Shown here: positions 32,502-32,735 of the stretch, piece by piece
Layout: each line of letters opens with the position of its first letter
Numbering within the stretch: the first letter of the stretch is position 1
Assembly (NCBI GenBank): GCA_000934455.1
Contig: KN886141.1
Location: 38,000 to 70,734 of the forward strand
Reading direction: 5' to 3'
DNA: 32,735 nucleotides
DNA from: Apostichopus parvimensis
Taxonomy: Eukaryota > Echinodermata > Holothuroidea > Aspidochirotida > Stichopodidae
The notes under the pieces: generated by a model
Seen by the model: only the letters and a program-made list of their open reading frames with translations
The model's database searches: none
Told to the model about the DNA's origin: nothing
Made by a program: the position numbers and the translations under genes

Positions 32502-32577
32502 CAAATGACTACACAGTTTGACTACAAATGACTACACTGACTGACTACAAATGACTAGTTTGTTATCAAATGACTAA
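32502..32577 (+). repeat. Short tandem repeat based on CAAATGACTA
   Basis: CAAATGACTA occurs four times, at 32502, 32525, 32548 and 32567 (spacings 23, 23 and 19). The first two intervals share a flank reading CACxxTGACTGA or CACAGTTTGA. Its period is nearly the same as that of the minisatellite about 110 bp upstream, but the unit sequence is different. Confidence 0.8.
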
Positions 32578-32735
32578 CCAGTGATGATAAAAATGTGTAA
32601 ATACTGAAGGCAAACAAGAGCAGTTCTCTTGATGAAATTGATTTGTTGACAATGGGCAGTCTAACTGGTATTAAAGTAATAGCTAAGAAACAGTTTAACC
32701 TCAAACTCACTGATAAAACAGGTACAGTGGAGATT

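Overview
This is a eukaryotic, AT-rich genomic window with one gene I can name and a large amount of mobile-element debris. It has a spliced gene with GT-AG introns, fragments of two LINE retrotransposons, a tRNA-derived SINE, a TTAA-flanked MITE, a hammerhead-ribozyme motif of the kind carried by Penelope-like elements, many poly-C/poly-G tracts and a 385-bp assembly gap. It reads as an animal genome, most plausibly a marine invertebrate (an echinoderm would fit). The taxon cannot be fixed from the sequence alone.

The one confident gene is PHAX, the phosphorylated adaptor that exports U snRNAs from the nucleus, on the + strand. Two coding exons (29296-30012 and 30805-31299) join in phase 0 to give a 403-residue protein. 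An in-frame stop lies just upstream of the ATG, and an acceptor-like site at 29253-29254 suggests a 5'UTR intron. The 3' flank holds several poly(A) signals, a roughly 23-bp minisatellite and a second short tandem repeat.

Layout. 1-20 kb: AT-rich and, by eye, CpG-poor sequence without recognisable coding exons. Exceptions are more CpG-rich patches near 1.1-1.7 kb and 9.1-10.05 kb and one weak candidate exon on the - strand at 8872-8994. Embedded here are a 72-bp hammerhead-bearing insertion with 13-bp target duplications (3076-3173), a 615-bp TTAA MITE (5177-5799), a LINE 3' end (6097-6376), a minus-strand SINE (13478-13749) and a TTAA-flanked perfect palindrome (18428-18484). 20.1-29.2 kb: more CpG-rich, repeat-laden and probably intergenic sequence. 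It holds several hairpins, the gap, C-tract repeat fragments, an L2/CR1-like LINE fragment (23649-24126) and a striking degenerate array of about nine roughly 50-bp units, several of which encode a hairpin (25430-25832). 29.25-32.7 kb: PHAX and its 3' flank.

Apart from PHAX, the window is best read as introns or intergenic DNA colonised by mobile elements. All lengths and positions were read by eye. No alignment, folding or database search was run.
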